From assembly GCA_020721975.1 (NCBI GenBank), contig DYLR01000003.1, forward strand, positions 1-36,400: DNA of 36,400 bases. The letters run 5' to 3'. Numbering within the stretch: the first letter of the stretch is position 1; each line of letters starts with the position of its first letter. Positions 27,617 through 36,400 of this stretch are shown in pieces. The stretch is from Blastopirellula marina. GTDB lineage: Bacteria > Planctomycetota > Phycisphaerae > Sedimentisphaerales > UBA12454. A program made the position numbers and the translations under genes. The notes below the pieces were generated by a model. That model ran no database searches. It had not been told where the DNA came from and was given only the letters and a program-made list of their open reading frames with translations.

Positions 27617-28255
27617 ATGGCCGGTCTTTTTGAACATAATTTTCGCCACGTAATGCTCGAGCGGCTGATGCATTATTATCTGTATTTGCAGAAGCATTCC
27701 TTATCTGAAGGCGAATGGATAAGCTCATCTGAAATTGCGGGGTATTTTCAAATGGACGATACGCAGGTCCGCAAGGATTTGGCTGCTGTGGGCATCAGAG
27801 GGCGTCCGCGGCTTGGATACAGACGCGGCGAAGTTGCAGAGCAGATAAAAAAATGGCTCGGAATCGGAAATACATATAATGCCGTAATTGTCGGCGCTGG
27901 CAGACTTGGCGGAGCGATTGCGGAATATAAAATGTTTCAGGATTACGGGCTGAAATTGAAGGCTCTTTTTGATAACGACCCGCTTAAAATCGGCAAACGT
28001 ATCGGCGGATACCCCATATATGATGTGCGTTATTTGCGCCGCCAGGTTGAACAAATGCAGATTCAGCTGGGAATTATTACCTGTCCTGCGGAGATTGCAC
28101 AACAATGCGTCGACGAGCTTGCGGCAGGCGGCGTCAGGGCGATATGGAATTTTGCGCCGATAAACCTGAATGTGCATAAGAATATATTTTTGCGAAATGA
28201 GCATATATCCATAGGGCTTGGCGAACTGGCGTATTATATGAAACGGCAGAAATAA
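27617..28255 (+). CDS. rex: Redox-sensing transcriptional repressor Rex
   Basis: SSSEIAGYFQMDDTQVRKDLAAVGIRGRPRLGYRRGEV (winged HTH) and AVIVGAGRLGGAIAEYKMFQDYGLKLKALFDNDPLKIGKRIGG (Rossmann). Confidence 0.94.
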   Translation: MAGLFEHNFRHVMLERLMHYYLYLQKHSLSEGEWISSSEIAGYFQMDDTQVRKDLAAVGIRGRPRLGYRRGEVAEQIKKWLGIGNTYNAVIVGAGRLGGAIAEYKMFQDYGLKLKALFDNDPLKIGKRIGGYPIYDVRYLRRQVEQMQIQLGIITCPAEIAQQCVDELAAGGVRAIWNFAPINLNVHKNIFLRNEHISIGLGELAYYMKRQK

Positions 28256-28270
28256 TCAGAAAATCCGCGT

Positions 28271-29578
28271 CTATTTTTTTGCAAACATTTCCCTGATTTC
28301 ACGGTTTATGCGCACCGAACACCAGTTGCGTCCGCACATTGTGCAGTAATCTGCATTGGGCGATTCGGCTATTCCTGAATTTTTGCATGCCTCGATGTGC
28401 ATTTCTCCGGCAGTCTTTGGGTCAAGTGAACTGCCGATATGCTTTTGCCAGTCAAGATTCGCACGAGCAATGCTCAATTGTCTGTCGCGCTCGGCTGCCC
28501 CAGGCAGACCGCGAGCAACATCCGCTGCGTGAGCGGCAATCTTGGCTGCGACCACACCGGCACGCACGTCCTCGGCGTTAGGCAATCCCAAATGTTCCCG
28601 CGGGGTTACATAGCACAAAAATGATGCGCCATAATAAGCCGCCGCAGTTCCGCCTATCGCGCTTGTAATATGGTCGTATCCGGGCGCAATATCCGTAACC
28701 ACCGGACCAAGCACATAGAAAGGCGCTCCGTCGCAGATTTCAGCCTGTATTTTCATATTGTATTCAATCTGATTGAAAGGCACATGTCCGGGACCCTCAA
28801 CCATAACCTGACAGCCCTGTTGTCTTGCTCTTTGTGTAAGTTCGCCGAGCGTGCGCAATTCGGCGATTTGTGCCTCGTCGGTGGCGTCGGCAATACAGCC
28901 CGGGCGCAGCCCGTCGCCGAGACTAAAAGCCACATCATATTCCCTCATTATCGCACAAAGCTCGTCAAAAAGCTCGTACATCGGGTTTTGGCGATTGTGA
29001 TAGAGCATCCATTTTGCAAGCAGTGCACCGCCTCGGGAGACTATTCCGCAAACCCTTTTTTGCACCAGCTCGATATGCTCCCGCAAAAATCCGGCGTGAA
29101 TTGTAAAAAAATCAACTCCCTGTTTAGCCTGCTTTTCAATCACATCAAGAATTACCCTGTGCGTGATTTCTTCAACGCCGTGCGATACTATTACTTCATA
29201 AATCGGCACGGTGCCGAACGGCACGGGACATTGACTGATAAGCTCGGTTCGCACCTTGTCGAGGTCGCCGCCAGTGCTTAAATCCATTATCACGTCCGCA
29301 CCGGCGTCAATTGCCATTCGCATTTTTACAATTTCTTCGTCGGTAGTAGAACGTGCCGAGCTTGTGCCTATGTTGGCATTTATTTTGGTTGTGCAGCAGC
29401 GTCCGATACCGATAGGCGTAAGATTGTGCGCAAGGTGAAGCCGGTTGGCCGGGACTATGAGTCTGCCTTTTGCGATTTCTCTCATGACAAGCTCTTCGTT
29501 CAGCGACTCGGCCTTTGCAACGGCTTTCATTTCATTTGTTATTTTTTCCGCACGTGCGGATTGCAATTGTGTAGGCAT
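28271..29578 (-). CDS. thiC: Phosphomethylpyrimidine synthase ThiC family
   Basis: NLTPIGIGRCCTTKINANIGTSS, DAGADVIMDLSTGGDLDKVR, FTIHAGFLREH, GPGHVPFNQIEYNM, C-terminal CTMCGRNWC. Confidence 0.92.
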   Translation of the reverse strand: MPTQLQSARAEKITNEMKAVAKAESLNEELVMREIAKGRLIVPANRLHLAHNLTPIGIGRCCTTKINANIGTSSARSTTDEEIVKMRMAIDAGADVIMDLSTGGDLDKVRTELISQCPVPFGTVPIYEVIVSHGVEEITHRVILDVIEKQAKQGVDFFTIHAGFLREHIELVQKRVCGIVSRGGALLAKWMLYHNRQNPMYELFDELCAIMREYDVAFSLGDGLRPGCIADATDEAQIAELRTLGELTQRARQQGCQVMVEGPGHVPFNQIEYNMKIQAEICDGAPFYVLGPVVTDIAPGYDHITSAIGGTAAAYYGASFLCYVTPREHLGLPNAEDVRAGVVAAKIAAHAADVARGLPGAAERDRQLSIARANLDWQKHIGSSLDPKTAGEMHIEACKNSGIAESPNADYCTMCGRNWCSVRINREIREMFAKK

Positions 29579-29581
29579 TTT

Positions 29582-29826
29582 AAATCAAATATCAAAAATC
29601 TAATATCAAAAATAAAATATCAAAAATAAAAGAACCAGAGGGCAGAGGAGATATAAATATCCAATATCCAATATCCAATAACACAACATCCATTTAATAA
29701 CCAAAATTCAATAACCAACATCTCTGCGAAACGGTTGTTTGATTATTGAAAATTGGTTATTATTTGGATGTTGGAATTTGGTTATTGGATGTTCATATTC
29801 CTATACCCTATACCCTAACTCAAAAA
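29582..29826. repeat. Long 7-nt-period array, 35 consecutive in-phase units (copy C3)
   Basis: AAATCAA|ATATCAA|AAATCTA|ATATCAA|...|ATCCAAT x3|...|CCAACAT|CTCTGCG|AAACGGT|TGTTTGA|TTATTGA|AAATTGG|TTATTAT|TTGGATG|TTGGAAT|TTGGTTA|TTGGATG|...|CCCTATA|CCCTAAC. Confidence 0.88.
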
Positions 29827-29879
29827 ACTCTTTTTTTATGTGTTCTTATTCGTGTTCATTCGTGGCCGGGCAAGTTATC

Positions 29880-31895
29880 TCAGATTGTACGAATTGTTGC
29901 TCCGAGTCTCGACACCAGTTCGTCCAAAATTGTTTTTTCAAATCCGTCAACCTGTTCGTGCGTTAAAGTACCGTCATCGTCTCGGAATTTCAGAACAACT
30001 GTAACGCTTTTTTTGCCCGGCTCGATAGGTTTGCCCCGATAAATGCCCTGAAACTGCACTTCCTGAAGTTCGTCGATGTTTTTACGATTTATCGTTGAAG
30101 CGATTTTATCCCACGTAACCGCCTCGTCGAGTATCAGCGAAAGCGCCCGTTCCACAGCCGGGAATCTCGGGACAGGCTTGATTTTAATTGTTTCTGCCGG
30201 CAAATCGAGCAGTTTTTCAAACTCAAGCTCGGCAGCCGAAACCGCTGACCCGTTCAAATCGAAATTGTCGCAAAGATTTTTATTGACTACTCCTGCTGTT
30301 CCGACTTGTGAACCATTTATTACAATTGCCGCTGCCGCATCCGACCATACGCATTTTGCCGGTACAAAATCAATTTTCACATTTTTATTTATTTTCCGGA
30401 CAGCCGCTTCGATAACGCCTCGCAGGAATCGTAAATCGCTGTCGCAGGCCATTGCCAGAGATGTTTTTTCGTGCTGATGCGGCGGCTGTTCAGTGCGGGC
30501 AAAACAATTCGCCAGCTCATAAACCCGCACAGGCCTGTTGCCTGCGTGATAATTTGTCTGCATTACCGCAAGCAAAGAACCGATAAGCGTCTGTCGCAGC
30601 AGATTGGCGTTTTTGCGGGTGATATCCGTAACGGCAAGATGTTCCTGGGGGTCTTTTCCGCTGGTTAGTTTTGCGCAGTTGTTGTCGATAAATGTTACAT
30701 TTATCGTTTCATAAAAGCCGCAGCTTTGCACAGCGCTGCTTATTTCGCATATTGCCTTGTGCCGCCTGTCAATCGGGGCTACTTCAATTTGCAGTTTGTG
30801 TCTTACAGGCACCTTATCATAGCCGTAATGGCGGGCTACTTCCTCTATGAGGTCAACTTCACGGTAAACATCATGCCGCCAGCTCGGCACGGTGCAGAGT
30901 ACTTCGCCGTCGGACCGGCTTTGCGGCTCAAAGCCGAGCCTGTGCAGAATATCGAAAACTTTTTCGCCGGGTACATCAATCCCAAGCAATTTCTTCATTC
31001 GGGAATGCCGCATGACAACGGTCATTTGTTGCGGCCTGGAGGGATAACAGTCAATTATGCCGTCAACGGCTGTGCCGCCTGCCAGCAGGTGAATAAGCTG
31101 GATGGTTCTTTCGCCCGCCCATCCGACCCGCTCGATATCGACATATCTTTCAAATCTAAAACTTGCTTCTGATGAAATCCCCAAAGATCTTGATGTTGTG
31201 CGGACGCCGGCCGGATTGAAAGCAGCCGATTCAAGCAGCACATCAACGGTTTTTTCGCTCACCTCGCTGTCAAGTCCGCCCATTACGCCTGCAATAGCTA
31301 CCGGCGACTCGGCGTCGCAAATCATAAGCATATTTGAACCGAGCCGGCACTTTGTACCGTCAATTGCCGTGAGGTTTTCATCAGGCCCGGCAGTGCGAAC
31401 TATAATCTGTCCACCCTTTAACCTGGCGAAATCAAAGGCATGTGTCGGCTGACCTGTTTCCATCATCGCAAGATTTGTTGCATCAACAACATTGTTTACC
31501 GAACGCATACCGACGGACTGAAGACGATTTACGACCCACTGGGGGCTTGGGCCGATTTTTACACCGCGAATAAGCTTTGCCGTGTATCGCGGGCAAAGAT
31601 TTGCATCGTTAATCGAAACTTTGACATACTGTGAAACTTCTCCGCTGTTTTGTGATATTTTCACGTCCGGTATTCGCAGTGTCCTGCCTGTGGCCGCGGA
31701 AAGCTCCCTTGCTATGCCGATATGACTGAGACAATCCCCACGATTGGATGTTATTTCCACGTCGAGCGTCATATCATCGCCAAATGGCTCAATGCTTTCG
31801 ATAGGCAGACCGATATTCATAAGAATTTGCCCGACCTGCTGAGCGGAAAGGTCAATATCCACGTATTCTTTGAGCCAGTTGAAAGAAATCTTCAT
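29880..31895 (-). CDS. pheT: Phenylalanyl-tRNA synthetase beta subunit, short form
   Basis: MKISFNWLKEYVDIDLSAQQVGQILMNIGLPIESIEPFGDDMTLDVEITSNRGDCLSHIGIARELSAATG; C-terminal anticodon-binding-like domain. ORF track start is 31919. Confidence 0.94.
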   Translation of the reverse strand: MKISFNWLKEYVDIDLSAQQVGQILMNIGLPIESIEPFGDDMTLDVEITSNRGDCLSHIGIARELSAATGRTLRIPDVKISQNSGEVSQYVKVSINDANLCPRYTAKLIRGVKIGPSPQWVVNRLQSVGMRSVNNVVDATNLAMMETGQPTHAFDFARLKGGQIIVRTAGPDENLTAIDGTKCRLGSNMLMICDAESPVAIAGVMGGLDSEVSEKTVDVLLESAAFNPAGVRTTSRSLGISSEASFRFERYVDIERVGWAGERTIQLIHLLAGGTAVDGIIDCYPSRPQQMTVVMRHSRMKKLLGIDVPGEKVFDILHRLGFEPQSRSDGEVLCTVPSWRHDVYREVDLIEEVARHYGYDKVPVRHKLQIEVAPIDRRHKAICEISSAVQSCGFYETINVTFIDNNCAKLTSGKDPQEHLAVTDITRKNANLLRQTLIGSLLAVMQTNYHAGNRPVRVYELANCFARTEQPPHQHEKTSLAMACDSDLRFLRGVIEAAVRKINKNVKIDFVPAKCVWSDAAAAIVINGSQVGTAGVVNKNLCDNFDLNGSAVSAAELEFEKLLDLPAETIKIKPVPRFPAVERALSLILDEAVTWDKIASTINRKNIDELQEVQFQGIYRGKPIEPGKKSVTVVLKFRDDDGTLTHEQVDGFEKTILDELVSRLGATIRTI

Positions 31896-31971
31896 AGTGA
31901 ATCCAAAACCGTAATCCAAATTACAAAACCGACAGTTTATGCTTTACCGGCTTGTCTGTCAATGATTTAGG

Positions 31972-31999
31972 TTGACAATTGCGGTTTATAGCGTAATAA
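31972..31999 (+). promoter_or_regulatory. Promoter candidate for the PEGA lipoprotein
   Basis: TTGACA (31972-31977), 16-nt spacer, TAATAA. Confidence 0.4.
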
Positions 32000-32034
32000 T
32001 GGATGTGCAAGGATGTTTTTATGGAGATTTTTGT

Positions 32035-32460
32035 ATGCGCAATTTGATTTTGTCGTTTTTTTGCGTATCGGCGTGTTTTTTACTGGAAGGCTGTGTACAG
32101 AGAAGGCTTACAATTAATACCGTTCCTGCCGGGGCGCTGGTGGTGCTGAATGACGAGGAAATTGGCACATCGCCGGTAACGACCAATTTTGACTGGTACG
32201 GCGATTTCAGCGTTCGCATCAGCAAGGACGGTTATCAGACGCTTAACACACATCGCAAATTGAAACGGCCTATTAAGGACGTTGCTCCCTTTGACTTTTT
32301 CTGGGATTTGTTCAGCAATCGTGTTGATGAATATACATGGGATTTTACGCTTGAACCGTACAAAGAGCCTGACCGCAATGAACTGATACAGTCGGCTCAA
32401 AAATTAAAGGCCGAGTCCGCCGAGCCGGAAATAACAAAAAAGAAGAAAAATAAAAAATAA
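32035..32460 (+). CDS. PEGA-domain lipoprotein
   Basis: MRNLILSFFCVSACFLLEGC lipobox; RLTINTVPAGALVVLNDEEIGTSPVTTNFDWYGDFSVRISKDGYQ. Confidence 0.85.
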   Translation: MRNLILSFFCVSACFLLEGCVQRRLTINTVPAGALVVLNDEEIGTSPVTTNFDWYGDFSVRISKDGYQTLNTHRKLKRPIKDVAPFDFFWDLFSNRVDEYTWDFTLEPYKEPDRNELIQSAQKLKAESAEPEITKKKKNKK

Positions 32461-32510
32461 ACTCCGCGAACTAACTAATACAGATAAATATCAGCTCAAA
32501 AAAGATTATC

Positions 32511-33257
32511 GTGCGTATTTTACTGACAAATGACGATGGAATTTTTGCTCCGGGGATAGCCGCGCTGCATAAGGAGCTTGTAAAACTCGGAGAAGTTATG
32601 GTTGTCGCTCCGGCTGAACACATGAGCGGGGCCGGACACAGCATAACTATCTGGCAGCCTTTACGCTGCGAAAGTGTTCAGATAGCAGGAGCTTTCAGCG
32701 GTTACAGCGTATGGGGCTCGCCTGCGGATTGCGTAAAGCTGGCGGTAAATCAGCTTTGCAGGCCTGCGCCGGATTTGGTCGTTTCAGGCATTAATGATAA
32801 TGCAAATGTCGGCATCAATGTGTATTATTCCGGCACAGTGGCGGGGGCTGTTGAAGGAGCATTTTTCAGAATACCTTCAATAGCTGTAAGTCTGCAAAAG
32901 GATGAGCCTATGGAATTTGAAACCGCATCAAAGCTGGCAATTGAGACGATAAAAAAACTGCTGCCGCTGGAAAAAGGAACGGTTACAAATATAAATATTC
33001 CAAAACTTTCCAAAGGTATGCCCAGGGGCATTGTTGTTGTGCCGCAGTCCACTACCGGATTTGAAGAACATTATGAGCCGCTAAAAAACGAGGCCGGCCA
33101 GACCGTTTATCAGCTTACCGGCGGACCACATCGCGAAAACGGCCTTGCCGATGTAACCGCGCTGGAACAGGGCTATATTACTGTAACCGCGTTAAACTAT
33201 GATTTGACTAATCACGAACATCTCGATATGCTCGATAGTAAACTGAAAAGAATGTAG
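32511..33257 (+). CDS. surE: 5'/3'-nucleotidase SurE
   Basis: RILLTNDDGIFAPGIAALHKEL, VVAPAEHMSGAGHSIT, SGINDNANVGINVYYSGTVAGAVEG; GTG start. Confidence 0.96.
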   Translation: MRILLTNDDGIFAPGIAALHKELVKLGEVMVVAPAEHMSGAGHSITIWQPLRCESVQIAGAFSGYSVWGSPADCVKLAVNQLCRPAPDLVVSGINDNANVGINVYYSGTVAGAVEGAFFRIPSIAVSLQKDEPMEFETASKLAIETIKKLLPLEKGTVTNINIPKLSKGMPRGIVVVPQSTTGFEEHYEPLKNEAGQTVYQLTGGPHRENGLADVTALEQGYITVTALNYDLTNHEHLDMLDSKLKRM

Positions 33258-33292
33258 AAGAAAGAATGTAGGATGCATAAGAAAGAAGTTTT
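33251..33292. repeat. Short 7-nt-period array starting at the surE stop codon
   Basis: AATGTAG|AAGAAAG|AATGTAG|GATGCAT|AAGAAAG|AAGTTTT. Confidence 0.65.
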
Positions 33293-33327
33293 TCATTCTA
33301 CCCTCTGTGTTTTGACAGGAATTACGT

Positions 33328-33630
33328 ATGGCCCCAAAAAGCAGAACTTCGCAGCAGTCGCAAATTTGTATAGTTACCGTTACCGGCAGAGATAAAGTTG
33401 GAATTATTGCACGGCTTGCCACAGCAATGGCAAAGGCAAATATCAATATCATCGACGTACAGCAGAGAATAATGGAGGATTATTTTGTAATGACAATGGC
33501 GTGCGACCTGGCCAGGACTACCGCGAGTATGGAACAGCTCCAAAGGAAATTCCAGAAAATCGGCTCGGAAATGAAACTCACGATAACCTTCCAGCATGAG
33601 AATATCTTCAAGATGATGCACCGTGTTTAA
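33328..33630 (+). CDS. ACT-domain protein (UPF0237-like)
   Basis: QICIVTVTGRDKVGIIARLATAMAKANINIIDVQQRIMEDYFVMTMACDL. Confidence 0.9.
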   Translation: MAPKSRTSQQSQICIVTVTGRDKVGIIARLATAMAKANINIIDVQQRIMEDYFVMTMACDLARTTASMEQLQRKFQKIGSEMKLTITFQHENIFKMMHRV

Positions 33631-33655
33631 GGGCGTAATTTATGAAGACTGAAAC

Positions 33656-33690
33656 GTTTCACGAGATACGCTTCACGAAATACGCTTAAC
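33656..33690. repeat. 7-nt-period array, same family as 23564-23633
   Basis: GTTTCAC|GAGATAC|GCTTCAC|GAAATAC|GCTTAAC. Confidence 0.8.
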
Positions 33691-33701
33691 AGAGACAACC
33701 G

Positions 33702-35063
33702 ATGAGAATAGCAGTAGAAGAAGTTTTTGAAACGGTAAGGATGACTATCGAGCAGCATTTCGATATCAGAACCGTTACGCTTGGTATAAATCTGAAGGAC
33801 TGCATCGACCGCAATTTAACTGCTATGCGGCGGAGAATAAAAAAACGCATAGTTGAGAAAGGCTCGCAACTCAATAAATTCGCCGACCAGATACAGGCCA
33901 AATACGGCATACCGATTACCAATCGCAGAATAGCCGTAACGCCCGTTGCGCTGCTGCTTGAGCCTCTGCCGAAGCGCATTTCATCGGCGGTAAGCATCGC
34001 AAAAACGCTTGATGAAGCGGCCGGTTCGGCAGGAATAAATTTTATTGGCGGATTCGGTGCACACGTCCAGAAGGGTATGACCGCCGCGGATGAAAATCTT
34101 ATAAATGCCGTTCCGCAGGCCCTTTCGCAGACTAATCGCGTATGCGGGTTTCTGAATCTTGCATCGAGCAGGGCGGGAATGAATATGACGGCCGTTGAAA
34201 TGTTCGGACATACTTTGCTTGAGCTGGCTCATCGCAGCAAAAACGGCATAGGCTGTGCAAAAATTGCTGTCTTTGCAAATGTGCCGGAAGATAATCCGTT
34301 TATGGCCGGAGCTCATCACGGCGTCGGCGAGCCGGATTTTTCGCTCAACATCGGAATAAGCGGACCGGGCGTTGTCCGCGATGTGGTTTTAAATAATCCC
34401 GAATGCGACCTTACGGAATTAAGCGAGGTTATCAAGCGGACTGTTTTTAAAATCACGCGGGCAGGAGAACTGATTGGGCGCGAAATTGCAAAGCTGATGA
34501 AAGTGCCTTTCGGCATAGTTGATATTTCGCTGGCTTCAACCACTGCCCGGGGCGATTCCGTTGCCGAGATTATCGAGGCTATGGGCGTTTCCAGTATGGG
34601 CAGACCCGGCTCGACAGCAGCTCTTGCAATGTTAATGGATGCCGTAAAAAAAGGCGGTGCAATGGCAAGCGGCAATGTCGGCGGCCTTAGCGGCACATTT
34701 ATTCCCGTAAGCGAGGATTCCGGTATGATAAGGGCCGTTAGAGCAGGAGCGCTTTCGCTTGATAAACTTGAAGCTCTGACCAGCGTATGTTCGGTTGGGC
34801 TTGATATGTTTGCCGTGCCGGGCAGCACGCCGGCTGATGTATTGAGCGCAATAATCGCCGACGAACTGGCGATTGGCGTTGTGAATAACAAGACGACTTC
34901 CGTAAGGGTGATACCTGTGCCTGGCAAAAAAGCGGGTGATATTGTTCACTTTGGCGGCCTGCTCGGCAGCGCGCCGATTATGAAAGTGCCGGGATTGGCA
35001 AGTCCGAATTTTATAAAACGCAAAGGCCGAATCCCCGCCGGTATACAGGCGCTGAGAAATTAA
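33702..35063 (+). CDS. UPF0210 / DUF711 (PFL-like) family protein
   Basis: MAGAHHGVGEPDFSLNIGISGPGVVRDVV; DISLASTTARGDSVAEIIEAMGVSSMGRPGSTAALAMLMDAVKKGG. Confidence 0.92.
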   Translation: MRIAVEEVFETVRMTIEQHFDIRTVTLGINLKDCIDRNLTAMRRRIKKRIVEKGSQLNKFADQIQAKYGIPITNRRIAVTPVALLLEPLPKRISSAVSIAKTLDEAAGSAGINFIGGFGAHVQKGMTAADENLINAVPQALSQTNRVCGFLNLASSRAGMNMTAVEMFGHTLLELAHRSKNGIGCAKIAVFANVPEDNPFMAGAHHGVGEPDFSLNIGISGPGVVRDVVLNNPECDLTELSEVIKRTVFKITRAGELIGREIAKLMKVPFGIVDISLASTTARGDSVAEIIEAMGVSSMGRPGSTAALAMLMDAVKKGGAMASGNVGGLSGTFIPVSEDSGMIRAVRAGALSLDKLEALTSVCSVGLDMFAVPGSTPADVLSAIIADELAIGVVNNKTTSVRVIPVPGKKAGDIVHFGGLLGSAPIMKVPGLASPNFIKRKGRIPAGIQALRN

Positions 35064-35142
35064 TTATAAAACAGCAGCTTATACTTGATTTACAGTAAAT
35101 TTATGGTAAACTGTTGTGGATTCGATTGCAATAGGAGGTATT

Positions 35143-36348
35143 ATGGTACGTGAACTCATTTTAAGGGCAATCTGCTTTATTGTGCTGATATCGGGGATGT
35201 CTGTTTCTGCCGGTAACCACTGGACAGAACCTCGGCTGGTAACCGAGATTTCTGGTGATTTTAATACGATATCACCGTTCTTGAGTTTTGACGGCAAGTC
35301 TTTGTATTTTGGTGCTGATAAATACCATCGTGATACTTATCTTTTTTATGTTGCAACAAGGCCGCAGTCTGACGGACCATTCGTCTCGGTTGTGGAATTA
35401 TCCCAGCTAAATGATGCCAATGCATATTCATTTATACGGCCGGATGGTCGTGTTGTTTATCGTGGCCCGTCATCTCCAATAACAAATGTATGGGTCTCTG
35501 CCGACAATTTAAGGATATATTATACGACATCTTATGATATCCGTAGCACCACAGTTTATTGCTCTGAAAGAACAGATATATCGCAAGCCTGGGGGCGATC
35601 AAACAGAGCGGTATATACCGATTCAAATTATTATAAATTTAAGCGGGGCAGATGCGGTTTTAGTCTAACCACGGATGAGTTATCGCTGGTTTTTACCATG
35701 CTACGAGATTCGCGTGCACCGTCATCAGATGCTATTTTTACCGTGCAAAGAGAAAGTATCGATGAGAATTTTGGCTCGCCATATCTTTTAGATGATGTAA
35801 ATTCGGAATTTGCAGATTTAGATCCATTTATAATGCCGAACGGCCTGACAATCTATTTTGTGTCTGCCGGAAACAATGGTTTTAAGATTTTTCGTGCAGA
35901 CAGGCCGACGAAGGCCGATCCGTTTGCAAATATGGAAATGATTTCTGATATTGGTGTACCCGGCTGTGATTTGCGATGTCCGGCTCTTAGCGCAGATGGC
36001 AATACCATATATTTTGAGGTTCAAAAAAATATAGATGGACGGCAGGTTAGCTCAAAAATATACTATTCCAGATTAATTCAAGATCCTGCCGAATTAGCCA
36101 AACATCTTATAAAGCATGCTGTTCTCGAAAAAGAAAATGCCGCTAATGCCCTTTCTGCCGCAATGGAGTTTGAGCGTCAGGCTATCCAGGAACTTCAGCA
36201 AATCAAATATGACCATCACCGCAATGTATTTCAAAAACGTTTGTTAAGAGCTAAAGTCTTTCTTACTACAGCGATGTTTAAACAGTGGCTTGCTGAAGAA
36301 GCCATAGAAAAGAGTTTGGAAGATCTTGACAAGGCGATGGCTTTCTAA
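35143..36348 (+). CDS. Secreted PD40/WD40-like beta-propeller protein with C-terminal helical region
   Basis: SD AGGAGGT at 35131, signal peptide MVRELILRAICFIVLISGMSVSAG, repeats such as ISPFLSFDGKSLYFGADKY and RCPALSADGNTIYFEVQKN. Confidence 0.8.
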   Translation: MVRELILRAICFIVLISGMSVSAGNHWTEPRLVTEISGDFNTISPFLSFDGKSLYFGADKYHRDTYLFYVATRPQSDGPFVSVVELSQLNDANAYSFIRPDGRVVYRGPSSPITNVWVSADNLRIYYTTSYDIRSTTVYCSERTDISQAWGRSNRAVYTDSNYYKFKRGRCGFSLTTDELSLVFTMLRDSRAPSSDAIFTVQRESIDENFGSPYLLDDVNSEFADLDPFIMPNGLTIYFVSAGNNGFKIFRADRPTKADPFANMEMISDIGVPGCDLRCPALSADGNTIYFEVQKNIDGRQVSSKIYYSRLIQDPAELAKHLIKHAVLEKENAANALSAAMEFERQAIQELQQIKYDHHRNVFQKRLLRAKVFLTTAMFKQWLAEEAIEKSLEDLDKAMAF

Positions 36349-36400
36349 TATGACAGCGCTAATGGCCGTCTAATTTTTTCCTTTTTCGTTCATCTGTTCT

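Noticed and set aside
29739-30042. Small plus-strand ORFs (75 and 98 aa)
   Set aside because: Composed of heptad repeat plus antisense pheT.
36352-36378. Terminator after the last gene
   Set aside because: Only a short, mismatched stem (GACaGC/GCcGTC); insufficient.

Overview
The window looks like a ~36 kb chromosomal segment of an anaerobic bacterium, plausibly Planctomycetota/Phycisphaerae-like (inference only, from gene content such as HDOD, dockerin-like and PD40 proteins). Supported content, left to right: tRNA-Ala(GGC); an HTH-receiver regulator and an HDOD-GAF-histidine kinase; a dockerin-like small ORF; a COG2509-like FAD oxidoreductase; a structured leader or sRNA followed by nusA-infB-rbfA; a degenerate HhH-GPD protein; a five-gene peptide ABC transporter; STAS and tandem-ACT proteins; an [FeFe]-hydrogenase locus (receiver, NuoE-like, short NuoF-like, HydA, GAF-histidine kinase, HydG, HydE, Rex); then thiC, pheT, a PEGA lipoprotein, surE, an ACT/UPF0210 pair and a PD40 protein. 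The most unusual non-coding signal is a set of intergenic arrays with a strict 7-nt period. The motif changes along an array while the 7-nt phase is largely kept. The arrays often fold back as inverted repeats and supply start or stop codons of neighbouring genes. Other notable signals are a consensus-promoter, multi-hairpin, terminator-ended leader directly before nusA, and a perfect 16-bp inverted repeat closing an ~87-nt element between the hydrogenase-locus kinase and hydG.
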